Part shown: positions 63,057 through 64,000 of the stretch, piece by piece
How positions within the stretch are numbered: the first letter of the stretch is position 1
Layout: the number at the start of each line of letters is the position of its first letter
Assembly (NCBI GenBank): GCA_965224535.1
Contig: CBDCZR010000027.1
Coordinates: forward strand, 1-64,000
Source: JBCDHN01 sp965224535
GTDB taxonomy: Bacteria; Verrucomicrobiota; Verrucomicrobiia; Verrucomicrobiales; DEV007
Direction of reading: 5' to 3'
Length of the DNA: 64,000 bases
The notes under the pieces: generated by a model
What the model was told of the DNA's origin: nothing
The model's input: the letters and a program-made list of their open reading frames with translations, nothing else
Databases searched by the model: none
Made by a program: the position numbers and the translations under genes

Positions 63057-63872
63057 TCACCCCCCGTCTCCGATTTCCCGAACGACTTCGCTGAGCGCCG
63101 CTTCATCCATTTCCACCAGGTTGTCGGCCTCCGGAAACCGGCCCTCCTTCACATCCGCGATGTATTCGCGAAAGGCGGCCAGCCGCTCGGATTGAAGGCG
63201 CCGGTATTCTTCGGCAAAATTGCGGTAGGCTTTGGCGTGGCGGGGGAGACGCTCGTCGTAATCGCCCAAAATGTCGTCGGAGAACAAAAATTGGGTGTCG
63301 CAACCATCTCCGGACCCTAACGACATCAAAATCAGCTTGGTTCGGGAGCAAAGAAACTTGGCCAGGTTGTGCGGGACCACTTCCAGCTCCGCGGCGTATG
63401 CACCTGCATTCTCCAGCTCCTTCATCCGCGCGTAGAGTTGCCGGGCTTCGTCCACCGTTTTGCCAATGGCGCGGTAATTCGTCCAGGTCACGTGGCGTGG
63501 CACCATTCCCAGGTGGCCAACCACGGGAATTCGCTCGCGGGCCATGGCCTCAATGATGAATGGGCTGGCCGAGCAGTAGACCGAGCTTGCGCCGATTTCC
63601 AAGGCTTGGAAGGCGATGCGGATGGCTTCTTCCGGCGATGCCAAGCCGTGTGGGGTGGCGCAGGAAAGGAAGCTGTTGGGGGCGGCTTCCACCAGCTTGG
63701 GAAGGCGCGCCTGGGCCTCCGGGGAATCGAAGCTGCAACTCATCAGATCCACGCCGGCTTCCTCCGCGGCGGTGGCTTCTTCCGGCGATTTTACGTGAAT
63801 GTGGGTGAGGCAGCGCTTGCCCTTGAGCTGCTGCAAATCGTAGACGGTGTATTTTTTGCGCGGACGGATCAT
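63057..63872 (-). CDS. PanB-like ketopantoate hydroxymethyltransferase, divergent
   Basis: 271 residues from ATG 63872 (MIRPRKKYTVYDLQQLKGKR); ATG 63923 is an alternative. The TIM-barrel follows PanB in order: EEAGVDLMSCSFDS, PVVGHLGMVPRHVTWTNYRA, GAYAAELEVVPHNLAKFL and SGDGCDTQFLFSDDILG. PanB makes ketopantoate for CoA. Here the metal-binding GDS near residue 45 reads CSFDS and GCD replaces the usual substrate segment, so another phosphoenolpyruvate-mutase-superfamily reaction is possible. No panC or panE is adjacent. Confidence 0.72.
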   Translation of the reverse strand: MIRPRKKYTVYDLQQLKGKRCLTHIHVKSPEEATAAEEAGVDLMSCSFDSPEAQARLPKLVEAAPNSFLSCATPHGLASPEEAIRIAFQALEIGASSVYCSASPFIIEAMARERIPVVGHLGMVPRHVTWTNYRAIGKTVDEARQLYARMKELENAGAYAAELEVVPHNLAKFLCSRTKLILMSLGSGDGCDTQFLFSDDILGDYDERLPRHAKAYRNFAEEYRRLQSERLAAFREYIADVKEGRFPEADNLVEMDEAALSEVVREIGDGG

Positions 63873-64000
63873 TTTGGCGACGCTACGGAAATTGGAGCAG
63901 GATTTCAATGATGAAGCGGTCATGGTCTCCTGTGTGGAGGAAAATCCGCTGGCGACGCGCGCGAACGGAGCGTTTGATCGAAGGCGCGAGACGCTCTAAC

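Overview
The window is high-GC DNA from a member of the Planctomycetota-Verrucomicrobiota group, more likely Verrucomicrobiota. The evidence is the mix of genes: a DUF1549/DUF1553 planctomycete-type cytochrome, a DUF1592-type cytochrome, a DUF1501 protein, a sulfatase, a ceramidase-like protein, large WD40 and TIR/TPR proteins, and housekeeping genes (htpG, thiD, rlmI, a DAHP synthase). No rRNA, tRNA or CRISPR array was seen.

Layout. 1-8.2 kb holds a sigma54-type response regulator, a broken amidase, a minus-strand envelope cluster (OmpA-like protein, RND adaptor, secreted protein, site-2 protease) and a secreted esterase. 8.4-12.4 kb is decayed: a hairpin, a 21-nt-period repeat array, a NACHT gene with an internal inversion, an inserted palindrome and a frameshift, and the 3' half of a SNF2 helicase abutting an intact Rrf2 regulator. 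12.9-19.6 kb carries a permease, rlmI and a 1270-residue hydrolase-membrane-WD40 protein. 19.7-23.9 kb is a tightly overlapping operon: a propeller protein, a DAHP synthase, a 31-residue ORF and three NapG/NapH-like iron-sulphur proteins. 24.06-25.36 kb encodes a deiodinase-like thioredoxin-fold protein with an in-frame UGA and a SECIS-like hairpin, a strong selenoprotein candidate. thiD and htpG follow.

28.4-30.6 kb is a lower-GC insert (RHS remnant, membrane protein) that truncates a nucleotidyltransferase. 30.7-47.9 kb carries large secreted cytochromes, a TIR-TPR protein, a natural fusion of AbiEi antitoxin and AbiEii toxin under three evenly phased palindromes, a retropepsin-like protein, a sulfatase, a sialidase-like protein, a DUF1501 protein and a ceramidase-like protein.

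47.9-54.5 kb is a decaying accessory cassette: RHH protein, 'LSQACD' protein, AAA ATPase 3' half, P-loop partner, HEPN protein, two conserved unknowns and a TPR tail. It ends at a REP-associated transposase with its palindromes. 55.2-59.5 kb has a TIR-NB-ARC-TPR protein with an amber codon in the repeats, divergent from an ATP-grasp ligase. After a second hairpin plus 21-nt-period array come a DUF457-like membrane protein, a PDZ/HEAT secreted protein and a PanB-like enzyme.

The window is rich in immunity-type architectures (TIR, NB-ARC, NACHT, AbiE, HEPN, NTase), many of them broken. Broken reading frames are called from the sequence as given; base-call errors cannot be excluded.
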